Shown: positions 1 through 8,981 of the stretch, in pieces
Numbering within the stretch: position 1 is the first letter of the stretch
Layout: each line of letters opens with the position of its first letter
DNA from: Simiduia agarivorans SA1 = DSM 21679
Lineage (GTDB): Bacteria; Pseudomonadota; Gammaproteobacteria; Pseudomonadales; Cellvibrionaceae
Length of the DNA: 64,000 bases
Direction of reading: 5' to 3'
Assembly (NCBI RefSeq): GCF_000305785.2
Contig: NC_018868.3
Coordinates: forward strand, 1,350,001 to 1,414,000
Notes under the pieces: generated by a model
Seen by the model: the letters and a program-made list of their open reading frames with translations, nothing else
Databases searched by the model: none
Told to the model about the DNA's origin: nothing
Position numbers and translations under genes: made by a program

Positions 1-281
1 TCAACTCCGCCAATCGCTATACCATGGTGGACTTGGGCAGCTTCCCCGGGTTATTCCATGGCAACTGCAGCACCATCGTGGTTGAAATTTACCGCGTGGA
101 TGAAGACACGCTGGCAAAGCTGGACATACTCGAAGGCCACCCGGAACACTACCAACGCCACCCGCAAACCATCGAAGGCTTTGGCGAAGCTTGGCTCTAC
201 CTCATGCCCGAGGGCTATTTGGATACAACCAAAGTGCCACAGGTGAGTGGCGGCGATTGGCGGGCATACCGCAACGCTTAA
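1..281 (+). CDS. gamma-glutamylcyclotransferase-like (AIG2/GGCT fold) protein, 3' end
   Basis: The 5' end lies outside the window; the frame is open from base 3. About 93 residues remain. They show the family's typical C-terminal half: a hydrophobic strand with GxFPG, a VVEIYRVDE strand, the LDxLEGHPxxY segment that follows the substrate pocket, and a closing Trp-Leu-Tyr strand. Family members cyclise gamma-glutamyl amino acids or act on related gamma-glutamylamines. The substrate of this one cannot be told from the fragment. The next gene starts about 290 bp downstream, so there is no operon link. Confidence 0.8.
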   Translation, partial: NSANRYTMVDLGSFPGLFHGNCSTIVVEIYRVDEDTLAKLDILEGHPEHYQRHPQTIEGFGEAWLYLMPEGYLDTTKVPQVSGGDWRAYRNA

Positions 282-405
282 CTAACGCATCACGAATGCA
301 CATCGCGCACTGCGTAAACGCCCATCGCAGGGTATTCTGGCTGCAGCTTTTTGCACCTATGTGTAATAAAAAACCGGCATTTTTTACAGTCAACATCCGC
401 TCACA

Positions 406-432
406 GTGCACCCAAAACACCTTACGGTGCAC
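406..432. promoter_or_regulatory. 7-bp inverted repeat upstream of the RND efflux genes
   Basis: GTGCACC (406-412) and GGTGCAC (426-432) form an exact inverted repeat with a 13-nt spacer, about 140 bp before the adaptor start. It could be an operator or a short hairpin. Nothing else is recognisable in the stretch 282-573. Confidence 0.3.
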
Positions 433-573
433 ATCAAAAACGCCGTCGTTTGGCAAATGAGTCGGCCAGACTGTAAACCTGCGACCTACTGACACTTTCT
501 GACATTATCCTGTGCGACAATGCCTCATTGCCGGCCACGCAAGCGCCGGCGTTTTTCGTGCTGGGGAGAGGTT

Positions 574-1698
574 ATGCACAAGACGCTCAAAGGAGTGATG
601 ATCGGTGGCGCATTGGCGCTGGGGGTTGCAGCGCTGTTGATCGGGACCAAGATGGCCCAGTTCGGCGCTATGGGCGAAGCAATGGCACAAATGGTGATGC
701 CACCGACGCCGGTTAACAGTTACACCGCTGAGCAAATGGAATGGCAGCCGCGCTTATCGGCGGTGGGTTCCGTGGCACCGGTGCAGGGTACCGAAGTCAC
801 TGCCGAAATTGAGGGTACCATCCGCGAGATTCTGTTCACTCCCGGCGCGCAGGTGCAGGCTGGCACTCCGCTGGTACAACTGGACGACAGTCTGGAACAA
901 GCCTCGCTACGGGAGGCCGAAGCGGCGGCCGAGCTGGCACAACTGGCGCTGCGGCGCGCGGGCGAGCTTGCCAGAACCAAAAGCATTTCCCAACTGGAAC
1001 TGGATAACGCCAACAGCAATGTGCGCCAAACCCAGGCCCGGCTCGATTACGTGCGCGCACTTATTGCCAAAAAACGCATCAGCGCACCCTTTGCCGGCCA
1101 GCTCGGCATTAAACAAGTGAGCGTGGGCCAATTCATCAACAAAGGCCAGGCAGTGGTATCGCTGCAGGCGCTGGCGCAAGTGTACGTGGAATTTTCCATT
1201 CCACAACGCCAGTTGGCACAGGTAAACCCGGGCCTGATTGTGCAGGTGGTCAGCGATGCACACCCCGACCAGTTATTTGAAGGCAAGGTACTGGCGGTAA
1301 GCCCGGCAGTCGATACCAGTACCCGCAACCTGCGCGTACAAGCCTTGCTGGACAATAACGATGGCAAGCTGCGGCCGGGTATGTATGTGAGCGTGAGTCT
1401 GCAATTGGCGCGCACGGAACCGGTGTTGTTTATTCCCATCTCGGCGGTATTGCACAGTGCCTATGGCGACGCCGTATTGGTGATTGAGGCTGGAGAAGGC
1501 GACAGCCTCATTACCCGTCAGGCGGCCGTGCGCCTGGGACTGCAGCAAGGCGATTTTGTACAGGTACTGGAAGGCCTGAACGCCGGTGATGAAATTGTCT
1601 CTACCGGTAGCTTCAAATTGGCCCCGGGTATGCCGGTGGTGATTGACAATACGCTGGCGCCAACCTTTTCACTTGATCCTCGCCCCAACAACAGCTGA
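574..1698 (+). CDS. RND efflux periplasmic adaptor (membrane fusion protein)
   Basis: This 374-residue protein links an inner-membrane RND pump to an outer-membrane channel. An N-terminal hydrophobic helix (about residues 8-25) anchors it. It is followed by a biotinyl-lipoyl-like hairpin beginning near SAVGSVAPVQGTEV, an alpha-helical coiled coil rich in Ala, Glu and Leu, the second lipoyl half (ISAPFAGQLGI) and beta-barrel / membrane-proximal domains, all in HlyD/AcrA family order. I chose ATG 574 because GGGGAGAG (563-570) is a good ribosome site just before it; an in-frame ATG at 520 has no such site. The stop is directly followed by the pump gene. No outer-membrane factor gene lies alongside, so a TolC-like protein is presumably encoded elsewhere. 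Confidence 0.93.
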   Translation: MHKTLKGVMIGGALALGVAALLIGTKMAQFGAMGEAMAQMVMPPTPVNSYTAEQMEWQPRLSAVGSVAPVQGTEVTAEIEGTIREILFTPGAQVQAGTPLVQLDDSLEQASLREAEAAAELAQLALRRAGELARTKSISQLELDNANSNVRQTQARLDYVRALIAKKRISAPFAGQLGIKQVSVGQFINKGQAVVSLQALAQVYVEFSIPQRQLAQVNPGLIVQVVSDAHPDQLFEGKVLAVSPAVDTSTRNLRVQALLDNNDGKLRPGMYVSVSLQLARTEPVLFIPISAVLHSAYGDAVLVIEAGEGDSLITRQAAVRLGLQQGDFVQVLEGLNAGDEIVSTGSFKLAPGMPVVIDNTLAPTFSLDPRPNNS

Positions 1699-1707
1699 GT
1701 GCCCACC

Positions 1708-4700
1708 ATGAAATCCTTTACCGATTTATTCGTCAGGCGCCCGGTGCTGGCATTGGTGGTGAGCATCGTCATCATTATTGCCGGCATGCAGTCATGGAAT
1801 TCACTCTCGGTGCGCCAATACCCGCAGAGCGAAAACGCCTCCGTTACCGTGGCCACCGTTTACGTGGGTGCCAGTGCGGAGGTGGTGCGCGGGTTTGTCA
1901 CCACCGCCATCGAGCGCGCTATTGCCTCGGCCGACGGCATTGATTACATCGAATCCAAAAGCCTGCTGGGCCTGTCGTTGGTGACCGCGCGTCTGAAGCT
2001 GAACTACGACGCCACCAAAGCGCTGGCCGACATCACCGCCAAGGTCAACCAGGTGCGCAACGAATTGCCCGCTGGTTCCGAACTGCCCAGCATCAGCGTG
2101 CAGTCGGCCGATTCGGAATTTGCCGCCGCCTACCTGAGCTTCAGCTCGGACACCATGTCGCAAAGCGAAATCACCGATTACCTGGTGCGCGTGGTACAGC
2201 CGCGTTTGTCAGCAGTAACCGGCGTTCAACGGGCCGATATTTTTGGTGCGCGCACCTTTGCCATGCGTGTCTGGCTCAAACCCGATCAGATGGCGGCACT
2301 GAAAATTTCGCCGCAGCAGGTGCGCACCGCACTGGCCGTCAATAATTTTCTGGCGCCAGTGGGCAGCACCAAAGGCCAGTATGTGCAGGTGAACCTGACC
2401 GCCAATACCGACCTGCGCACGGTAGAACAATTCCGCCAGTTGGTGGTGCATCAGGAAAACGACACCGTCATCCGCCTGGCCGACGTGGCCGATGTGGAAC
2501 TGGGCGCAGAGGATTACGACACCAACGTCAGCTTCAATGGCGAAACCGCCGTGTTCATGGGCATATTCCCCTTACCCAGCGCCAACACCATCGAGGTGGT
2601 GAGCCGCATGCGGGAAAGCCTCGCGGGTTTGCAAAAAGATTTACCGCCGGGGCTTAAAGCCGAGGTGGGCTACGATGCCTCGGAATACATCAGCAACGCC
2701 ATTGATGAAGTAGTCAGCACCCTGTCGGAAACCCTGTTGATTGTGGTGGTGGTGATCTTTCTGTTCCTCGGCTCTGCGCGCTCGGTTTTGGTGCCGGTGG
2801 TGGCCATTCCGGTGTCGCTGATCGGCTCGATTTTTCTGATGCAATTGTTCGGCTTCACCCTCAACCTGCTCACGCTGCTGGCGATTGTGCTTTCGGTGGG
2901 CTTGGTGGTGGACGACGCCATTGTGATGGTGGAAAACGTCGAGCGCCACATCCGCGAAGGCAAAACGCCTACGCACGCCGCACTGATCGGCGCGCGCGAA
3001 CTGGCCGGCCCGGTAATTGCCATGACCATCACCCTCGCGGCCGTGTATACGCCCATTGGACTGCAGGGTGGTTTAACCGGCGCCCTGTTCCGCGAATTTG
3101 CGCTCACCCTCGCCGGTGCAGTAACGATTTCCGGCATTGTTGCACTCACCCTTTCGCCCATGATGAGCGCCAAACTGCTGCAAAGCGCCGAGCAGGAAGA
3201 ACGCGGTTTTACCGGCAAAGTGAACCATGCGTTTGATCGCCTGCGCGACAACTACAGCGGCTGGCTCGCCGCCAGCCTGCGCCGGCGCCCAATGATTTAC
3301 ACCGTCTGGGCCTTGCTGGGTTTACTGACCATTCCCATGTATATGTTCTCGGCCAAAGAGCTGGCGCCGGTGGAAGACCAGGGCTTTATGTTTGGTATTG
3401 TGAACAATGCGGCCAATGCGTCAGCAGACCAGAAAGCCCACTTCGGCAAAGCCACAGAACAAATCATGCTGAACACGCCCGAACGCGATCTGGTGTTCCA
3501 GATACTGCTGTCGCCTTCCGACCCGTTTGCGGCAGCAATGGGCGTGGGTGGCTTCAGCGGCATGGTGGTAAAACCCTGGAACGAGCGCGAGCGCTCGATC
3601 AACGAGATCGTCATGGACGTGCAAAACCAACTCAACGGCATTACCGGCCTGCAGGTATTTGCCGCCCAGCCGCCCGCCCTGCCCGGGGGCAGTAACTTTC
3701 CGGTGGAATTTGTCATTACCTCCACCGACAGCCCCGAACGGATGCTGGAATACGCCTATAAAATGCAAGCCAAAGCGATGGAAAGCGGCATCTTTTTCTT
3801 CCCGCCCGATATCGACCTCAAGTACGACCAGCCGCAGAGTGAAGTGGTGATCGACCTGGAGAAAGTTGCCGCGCTAGGGCTCACCAATGCCCAGGTGGGG
3901 GCGGATTTGAGTGCGGCGCTGGGCGGCAACTACGTCAATCGCTTCAGCATGGATGGCCGCGCGTACAAGGTGATTCCGCAGGTGGCCCGCAGCGAGCGCC
4001 TGAACCCGGACCAACTGCAGGATTTGTTCATTACCGGCCCCGGCGGCCAGATGATTCCGCTTTCCGCCATTGCCCGCATTGAAGATTCTACCGTGCCGCG
4101 TTCGCTCAACCGCTTTCAGCAACTGAACGCGGTCAAACTCTCCGGCATGACGGCACAAACTGATGCCGGCCTGAAAGTACTGGAACAGGCGGCCGCCGAG
4201 GTTTTACCGGCCGGCTACACCTATAACTACACTGGCGAATCACGCCAGCTGCGCACCGAAGGCGGTAAATTCCTGCCCGCCTTGGGGCTGGCCATTGTGA
4301 TGATTTTTCTGGTGCTGGCGGTGCAGTTCAACTCCTTCCGCGACCCCTTGGTGATTCTGTTCGGCTCGGTGCCGCTCGCCATGTTTGGTGCGCTGATATT
4401 CACCGTACTGAAAATGCCGGACCCGAACATGCCCTTTTTCACTCAGGGCTGGACCACCACCCTGAACATTTATGCGCAGGTGGGGCTCGTAACGCTGGTG
4501 GGATTAATTGCCAAAAACGGCATATTAATTGTGGAATTCGCCAACCAGTTGCAGGTACAAGGCAAAGCCAAACTGGAAGCCATACAGGAAGCCGCCCAAA
4601 CCCGGCTGCGCCCCGTACTCATGACCTCCATCGCCACCATCGCCGGCCACTTCCCGCTGGTACTGGTCGACGGCCCCGGCGCCGCCGCCCGCAACTCCAT

Positions 4701-4839
4701 CGGCCTGGTACTCGTGGGTGGCATGGCCGTAGGCACCCTGTTCACCTTGTTTGTGGTGCCTTCGCTGTATATGTTGATTGCCAAGCAGCATGAACGGGAA
4801 CCGGTGGAGCAAGAGGCATTGCAACCGCAAGAAGCCTGA
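1708..4839 (+). CDS. RND (HAE1 family) multidrug efflux pump permease
   Basis: This inner-membrane proton/drug antiporter of about 1043 residues has the full family length. It begins with FVRRPVLALV and TM1, followed by the large periplasmic porter domain. The TM4 proton-relay motif GLVVDDAIVMVEN keeps both aspartates. A second half repeats the fold and ends with TM segments around LVGLIAKNGILIVEFAN, typical of AcrB/MexB-like pumps. A GTG at 1699 directly abutting the adaptor stop would add three residues; I prefer ATG 1708 because family members start close to this point. Neither start has a strong ribosome site, which suggests translational coupling to the adaptor. The substrate cannot be predicted. 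A strong terminator follows. Confidence 0.94.
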   Translation: MKSFTDLFVRRPVLALVVSIVIIIAGMQSWNSLSVRQYPQSENASVTVATVYVGASAEVVRGFVTTAIERAIASADGIDYIESKSLLGLSLVTARLKLNYDATKALADITAKVNQVRNELPAGSELPSISVQSADSEFAAAYLSFSSDTMSQSEITDYLVRVVQPRLSAVTGVQRADIFGARTFAMRVWLKPDQMAALKISPQQVRTALAVNNFLAPVGSTKGQYVQVNLTANTDLRTVEQFRQLVVHQENDTVIRLADVADVELGAEDYDTNVSFNGETAVFMGIFPLPSANTIEVVSRMRESLAGLQKDLPPGLKAEVGYDASEYISNAIDEVVSTLSETLLIVVVVIFLFLGSARSVLVPVVAIPVSLIGSIFLMQLFGFTLNLLTLLAIVLSVGLVVDDAIVMVENVERHIREGKTPTHAALIGARELAGPVIAMTITLAAVYTPIGLQGGLTGALFREFALTLAGAVTISGIVALTLSPMMSAKLLQSAEQEERGFTGKVNHAFDRLRDNYSGWLAASLRRRPMIYTVWALLGLLTIPMYMFSAKELAPVEDQGFMFGIVNNAANASADQKAHFGKATEQIMLNTPERDLVFQILLSPSDPFAAAMGVGGFSGMVVKPWNERERSINEIVMDVQNQLNGITGLQVFAAQPPALPGGSNFPVEFVITSTDSPERMLEYAYKMQAKAMESGIFFFPPDIDLKYDQPQSEVVIDLEKVAALGLTNAQVGADLSAALGGNYVNRFSMDGRAYKVIPQVARSERLNPDQLQDLFITGPGGQMIPLSAIARIEDSTVPRSLNRFQQLNAVKLSGMTAQTDAGLKVLEQAAAEVLPAGYTYNYTGESRQLRTEGGKFLPALGLAIVMIFLVLAVQFNSFRDPLVILFGSVPLAMFGALIFTVLKMPDPNMPFFTQGWTTTLNIYAQVGLVTLVGLIAKNGILIVEFANQLQVQGKAKLEAIQEAAQTRLRPVLMTSIATIAGHFPLVLVDGPGAAARNSIGLVLVGGMAVGTLFTLFVVPSLYMLIAKQHEREPVEQEALQPQEA

Positions 4840-4854
4840 ACACCCTCACCGCCC

Positions 4855-4888
4855 ATAAACAAACGCCCCGCAAGGGGCGTTTGTTTAT
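4855..4888 (+). terminator. hairpin terminator after the RND operon
   Basis: A perfect 15-bp stem (4855-4869 with 4874-4888) closes on a GCAA loop, 15 nt after the pump stop. The distal arm is T-rich (GTTTGTTTAT). No long T run follows the stem, but its symmetry lets it stop transcription from both sides. Confidence 0.7.
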
Positions 4889-4915
4889 GCAACATCAATC
4901 AACAATCCAATCACC

Positions 4916-4946
4916 GTAGGGTGTAATAAGCGCAGCGCATTACACC
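4916..4946 (+). repeat. GTAG-headed REP-like palindrome, copy 1
   Basis: The element begins with GTAG and continues with GGTGTAAT...ATTACACC (4920-4927 with 4939-4946). A GTAG head before an imperfect palindrome is the known layout of REP sequences mobilised by RAYT (TnpA-REP) transposases. The rest of 4947-5133 shows no gene. Confidence 0.75.
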
Positions 4947-5133
4947 AAAAAGCCGTTATCACTCCACACACAAAATATAAAGGGGGTCGATGAAGCAATC
5001 GGAACAGCTAATGCCATCATCGCACAGCACGTCTCAGAGGTTTCTGAATTTTCGTACGATAACGTTGTTGGTTATGGGATTTCCAAATTTTAGTGCATTT
5101 AATATCGGCTGAATTCACTGCATTCGACGCAAG

Positions 5134-6240
5134 CTAGGTGTAAGGCGCAATGTGATTGTCATCTTGGGTCATGAGGTTAAGCAGCTTGGGGTGCACAAAG
5201 AGCTTTTCGCGCCCGGCTTGTAGCTCTGCCAGTACGCCAATGTCGCACAGACTTTTCAGGTAGCTGGAGGCGGTTTGGCGCTTAGCGATGTCTTTATCCA
5301 CCAAATTGCCAATGCGGCAATAGGGTTGCTCGAAAATAGTTTGCAACAGCTCATGGCTGTAGAGCTTGGGCAGGCTTGCCTGCACATAGTGGCTGGTGAG
5401 CTCCATGAGCGCGCGCACGGCGGCAATTTTGGCGGTGGTCCAGCGGGCGGTTTGTTCCACCGCTTTTAACATGTACAGCAACCAACGTTGCCAATCGCCC
5501 TCACGGGTGACGGCCTGCAGGCCTTGGTAGTAGCCGGGCTTGTTGCGCAGTATATAATGGCTTAAATACAGGATGGGCAAGTTGAGCAGGCCCGCCTGAA
5601 TCAGGTACAGAATATTCACAATGCGCCCAGTGCGGCCGTTGCCATCGGCAAAGGGGTGAATGGCCTCGAATTGGTAGTGGGCCACGGCCATTTTAATGAG
5701 CGGGTCAAGCTCGTCTTCGGCATTGAGAAATTGCTCCCAATTGGCCAGCAACTCGCGCAGGGTGGGTTCGCCCACGGGCGGCGTGTATATAGTTTCGCCG
5801 GTAGCCGGGTTACCCAGGGTGGTCCCGGCGCCGGTGCGCAGGCCCATGTGGGTACCTTTGATGGTGCTGCAAATCTCTATGGCGGTGTTGGTGCACAGGG
5901 GCCGCGTGGCCAATTGTTGAAAACCAGCAAAGAGCGCGGTGCGGTAGCGCAGGGCCTCTTTGGTGGTGTGATCGGCGGCGGCCTCTTCTTGGGCATATCG
6001 GAACAGCTGATCTGAAGTGGTGACGATATTCTCGATTTCCGAGCTGTCTTTGGCCTCCAACAGCGGCAAGAGGTTAATCAGCAGGTTCTGATTGGGCAGC
6101 AACTCACCGGCTTGCTTGAGTTCGGCCAAGGCGGCGCGGGCGGGTATACAGGCCTTGAGCACGGCGGTGGTTTCGAGCTGATCAAGCGGTGGCGCGAGCC
6201 GTGGGAGCGCGTTGTAGGGGGTATCGGCCTGCCAGGACAT
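5134..6240 (-). CDS. Fic-domain protein (probable AMP transferase)
   Basis: Fic enzymes transfer AMP, or sometimes other groups, to hydroxyls on target proteins. The 368-residue protein has an N-terminal Fic_N-like helical region, a GTxxGxPATG flap segment (about 140-147) and the catalytic motif HPFADGNGRTGR (195-206), with the His, the Asp-Gly-Asn-Gly anion hole and the Arg intact. SSEIEN (66-71) sits where class II Fic proteins carry their inhibitory (S/T)xxxE helix, so the enzyme is probably self-inhibited. A helical, winged-helix-like C-terminus follows. The upstream region carries repeated TCGACAT boxes that may be its own operator. It stands alone, flanked by REP-like elements. Confidence 0.9.
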   Translation of the reverse strand: MSWQADTPYNALPRLAPPLDQLETTAVLKACIPARAALAELKQAGELLPNQNLLINLLPLLEAKDSSEIENIVTTSDQLFRYAQEEAAADHTTKEALRYRTALFAGFQQLATRPLCTNTAIEICSTIKGTHMGLRTGAGTTLGNPATGETIYTPPVGEPTLRELLANWEQFLNAEDELDPLIKMAVAHYQFEAIHPFADGNGRTGRIVNILYLIQAGLLNLPILYLSHYILRNKPGYYQGLQAVTREGDWQRWLLYMLKAVEQTARWTTAKIAAVRALMELTSHYVQASLPKLYSHELLQTIFEQPYCRIGNLVDKDIAKRQTASSYLKSLCDIGVLAELQAGREKLFVHPKLLNLMTQDDNHIAPYT

Positions 6241-6260
6241 GTTTAAATTTCGCTATTTTT

Positions 6261-6340
6261 TCGACATGTTTCAAGATTATGTCGATGGGATCGACATGTC
6301 AACGGAATATGTTTATAAAAACTAATTTTATCGACACGTT
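6261..6340 (-). promoter_or_regulatory. operator-like array upstream of the Fic gene
   Basis: TCGACA(T/C)GT occurs at 6261, 6291 and 6331. The middle copy is half of an exact inverted repeat: ATGTCGAT (6279-6286), GGG, ATCGACAT (6290-6297). The array starts 20 bp upstream of the Fic start codon, where a repressor would act. The binding protein is unknown; autoregulation by the Fic protein's C-terminal region is one possibility. Confidence 0.5.
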
Positions 6341-6458
6341 GTTGAGTTGCGTTGATAAAACCGCCTTTTTTAACCCTATTGCCCCCCCCTCCTTTGGCGA
6401 GCATATCGGGGCTACCCCAGGCAGATCAGCGTTGCACCAACCCGCAAAAAACCATCCC

Positions 6459-6489
6459 GTAGGGTGTAATAAGCGCAGCGCATTACACC
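6459..6489 (+). repeat. GTAG-headed REP-like palindrome, copy 2
   Basis: Its 31 bases are identical to copy 1 at 4916, in the same orientation, and it lies just past the stop of the small membrane protein gene. Confidence 0.75.
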
Positions 6490-6508
6490 ACCAAGCCAAC
6501 AAACACCA

Positions 6509-7105
6509 TCAATCCAAAAACCGCTCCCCCGCCTCATACGCCTCAAGCATCTCCATCGCTTTAGCGCGAACTTCCTGCGCAGTAACATCCCGACCACCAT
6601 CAGGCAAAGCCTGCAACCAATCCATCAATGGCCGACGAATTACCCCGGTTTGTTCAATGCAATATTCTGGTGACCGCACCCACACCTGAGGCCTGAAATT
6701 GGCTGGCGATGTATACCAAAAGCAGTAAGAGTAACCCTCTTCCTTGAGCCGGCTTTCAATCATATAACCCATAGGCAACCGAACCAGAATAGCCACAACG
6801 CCAATGCCAACAGCTAAATTGAACGTGTTCGTGTAAAGTCTACCCTTATCTTTACCAACTAATCTCAGAACCAGACAAAAGGCCAAAAGAATAAACACCG
6901 GGCTTGCAATGGCCATTGGCAATGCCCAACTGGAGGCATATACCGCTATCGCATATTGCTCAAACAGCTGAAAATTGTTTAGGAAATTACCTAAACCGAG
7001 CATTAATATAACGCCGGCAATAGCAACCATAATTATTGCAAGAAAGATAAACTTCGCTTTTTCGGAAGTGCTATGTGACGTTACAACCTGCATAGAGCCG
7101 CTCAT
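6509..7105 (-). CDS. membrane protein of unknown function, three TM segments
   Basis: About 198 residues. Three hydrophobic segments lie in the first 115 residues (around FIFLAIIMVAIAGVILML, a second near ALPMAIASPVFILLAFCLVL and a third near LAVGIGVVAILV). A charged soluble tail follows with two cysteines (YSYCFWYTS and PEYCIEQ). The layout recalls DUF1240-type membrane proteins, but I cannot confirm that. The start ATG (7105-7103) overlaps the TGA of the upstream small gene, so the two are probably translated together. Base composition is lower in GC than the flanking core genes. Confidence 0.6.
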   Translation of the reverse strand: MSGSMQVVTSHSTSEKAKFIFLAIIMVAIAGVILMLGLGNFLNNFQLFEQYAIAVYASSWALPMAIASPVFILLAFCLVLRLVGKDKGRLYTNTFNLAVGIGVVAILVRLPMGYMIESRLKEEGYSYCFWYTSPANFRPQVWVRSPEYCIEQTGVIRRPLMDWLQALPDGGRDVTAQEVRAKAMEMLEAYEAGERFLD

Positions 7106-7275
7106 CAAAACATTCTGCCACCAAAATAAGGGACGCCAAAAAGCCTATGCATAAACCCGACTGGGTCTTCATCCGCATAATTCAGGCCTTTCCTGACTTC
7201 TGATTTCAGCTCATTGAGTCTTTCAGACAATAGGTGTTCAGCATCAACCAAATCGCTCATTAGCCATTTTATCAT
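7105..7275 (-). CDS. small acidic helical protein of unknown function
   Basis: The open frame runs up to 7377, but its first 20 or so codons are the REP-like element at 7320-7350 and are unlikely to be the real N-terminus. A start at 7275 (MIKWLMSD) gives 56 residues with a predicted helix (LLSERLNELKSEVRKG) and the end FGVPYFGG. TGATG overlap with the downstream membrane protein suggests an operon. It could also be the surviving C-terminus of a larger gene cut by the repeat. Confidence 0.4.
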   Translation of the reverse strand: MIKWLMSDLVDAEHLLSERLNELKSEVRKGLNYADEDPVGFMHRLFGVPYFGGRMF

Positions 7276-7319
7276 CTCAGCAACCCACTCAATAAACCCG
7301 GTACTCCGACCACCCCACT

Positions 7320-7350
7320 GTAGGGTGTAATAAGCACTGCGCATTACACC
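7320..7350 (+). repeat. GTAG-headed REP-like palindrome, copy 3
   Basis: This copy has the same GGTGTAAT/ATTACACC stem and head as copies 1 and 2, with a slightly different loop (AAGCACTGCGC instead of AAGCGCAGCGC). Confidence 0.75.
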
Positions 7351-7467
7351 GCAAAAGGCCATTACCCCTCCACACACAAAAGATAAAACGCATGTACTAA
7401 GTACAATTCAAAAAATAAACAACTTCGGTAGATCCTGATATATTCGCATCTTTACAAGGAGGTATAT

Positions 7468-7896
7468 ATGAACTTAACACGCGCCGAAGCCAAGATAACC
7501 ATCGCCAAATTCATCGAACTGGCCTACTCCACGGACAAAGGACTGACCAAAAATATTTTCACCAAATAAGGCAGCGCCAAACTCACAGTTGATGACCAAG
7601 GTCAGGTAACCCTTAGCGGATCTGCAGGCCACCTGACCTTCAGCGGCAGCCCTGTTCTGGACAAAATTGGTGCAAAAATAAAGCGAGTTTCTGTAAATTT
7701 CAATAACATGGATAGCATGAGAGTCGGCTACACTGCCACCTTCAGCCTTGAGATCATCAGCGTTATTGTTTCCGGAAATTTCGATCTGGAAAAACTGATT
7801 ACCTCATGTTCTGGATTACTCTGCAAAGCCGCCAGAGCACTTAAAGGAAGACATCAGGCTTATGACGCCGAGCTACAGCAGATTATGGGGCACTGA
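7468..7896 (+). pseudogene. unknown gene interrupted by an in-frame TAA
   Basis: A strong ribosome site (AAGGAGG, 7456-7462) precedes ATG 7468. The frame codes MNLTRAEAKITI...NIFTK (33 residues), meets TAA at 7567-7569 and then stays open in the same frame to TGA 7894-7896. The part after the stop looks coding: LTVDDQGQVTLSGSAG, a beta-rich middle and a helical end (YDAELQQIMGH). Without the stop the product would be 142 residues. The next gene's ATG directly follows the final TGA, which fits an operon that was once intact. Either the gene is dead by one nonsense change (GAA, CAA or AAA to TAA), or the stop is read through, or the downstream part is reinitiated at ATG 7708. The family is not recognised. 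Confidence 0.6.
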
Positions 7897-8337
7897 ATGA
7901 AAACATTGACATTATTTGCGATTCTGACCTTTCTCATTTCTTGCACAACAGCCAGCAACAATAGTGCCTCTCCGTTACTGGCTTACAACCAGTACGAGAC
8001 CACCTTAAACCAAGCAAATGTTGCTTCAAAGGCAAGCACTTATTTTGCACACTCGCTACTGGATGGGAAGGACTTAATGGACCCAGGCATTCAGAGCCAA
8101 CTCCTGTTTAAAGATTATATGGCGCGTCGGGAAGGTAACACCATCCAATCAACCAGAAATGAAGAAGTCTGCCTGACGGTGAACGGCTACGACAAGGACA
8201 ACCTCCCAATCACTTTTCACCTTGGATACGCCCTTGAGAACTCGATCTGGAAAATAAACGGAATTGAGGTTAAGTTTCTAGAATCCACCGAGGAATTTGA
8301 AAGCCAGGCGAAATGCCCACAAAAAACTAACGTTTGA
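7897..8337 (+). CDS. small lipoprotein of unknown function
   Basis: The 146-residue product has a lipoprotein signal (MKTLTLFAILTFLISC, Cys 16), so it is probably anchored to a membrane on the periplasmic side. The mature part has one later cysteine pair (EEVCLTVNG and QAKCPQ) and a beta-rich stretch. The ATG directly abuts the TGA of the interrupted gene upstream, so the two are coupled. I recognise no family. Confidence 0.65.
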   Translation: MKTLTLFAILTFLISCTTASNNSASPLLAYNQYETTLNQANVASKASTYFAHSLLDGKDLMDPGIQSQLLFKDYMARREGNTIQSTRNEEVCLTVNGYDKDNLPITFHLGYALENSIWKINGIEVKFLESTEEFESQAKCPQKTNV

Positions 8338-8429
8338 CGTATTCAAGACTTGGCGCCCCTCAAGATACAACTCAGCTCCGAGCTCACTGATTAACACACC
8401 ATCATAACCGCTCATAAATCCTCCTTGAT

Positions 8430-8981
8430 CTACTTAATCCCTTTTACAGATGAAACAACACGCTCTAAAATAGGTTGAACCTCCAGCTCATCCTCTTCGG
8501 CAATCGCAACCACAAGAAAAATCGGCTCATCATCTAGCGAAACATCCACCGAAATAACCCGGGTATTCATGGCGCCCAAAAATTCCGCAGTCAACCTGTA
8601 TTCCAAAGCGGCTCGACCAACCACGTCATAGGCGGCTTTACTGACGACTTTGGCGGTATTACCAGGATCTTTTAAAAATGAACTTTCGATGTACGCATCG
8701 GTAAATTGCTTATGCCCGACACGATCGCTGTAGTAGAAAGTAGCGTATGAAAATTCGCCAAACTCAAAAACGATTTCTCGACCAACGTTTAATGAAAACG
8801 CCTGATCTCTTTGAAAACGCCAAGAGCTGGGATGCTCAATCGAAAAGCCATCATTGCTATACGTAACAAACCCATCATTGCTCGAGCAGTCAAGTGACAG
8901 GGCTATAGCGCAGAATGCGAAAAACAAATAGTAAAATCGATGAAGGGGGTTGCTAGAATCCATTCGCAAATCGGTCTCCAT
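8430..8981 (-). CDS. exported protein of unknown function, PsbP/DUF1795-like fold possible
   Basis: A hydrophobic segment (FYYLFFAFCAIALSL) ends at a cysteine (LDC) that resembles a lipobox, though Asp just before the Cys is unusual. The mature part starts with YSNDGFSIEHPSSWRF. That pattern of a short strand followed by a 'P..W' turn is shared by PsbP/Mog1-like and DUF1795 proteins, followed by alternating strands. 183 residues; a second possible start lies at 8963. It points away from its neighbours and has no obvious partner. Confidence 0.55.
   Translation of the reverse strand: METDLRMDSSNPLHRFYYLFFAFCAIALSLDCSSNDGFVTYSNDGFSIEHPSSWRFQRDQAFSLNVGREIVFEFGEFSYATFYYSDRVGHKQFTDAYIESSFLKDPGNTAKVVSKAAYDVVGRAALEYRLTAEFLGAMNTRVISVDVSLDDEPIFLVVAIAEEDELEVQPILERVVSSVKGIK

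Noticed and set aside
7276..7377. N-terminal extension of the small protein at 7105-7275
   Set aside because: Most of these codons are the REP-like element at 7320-7350, which is found elsewhere as non-coding repeat.
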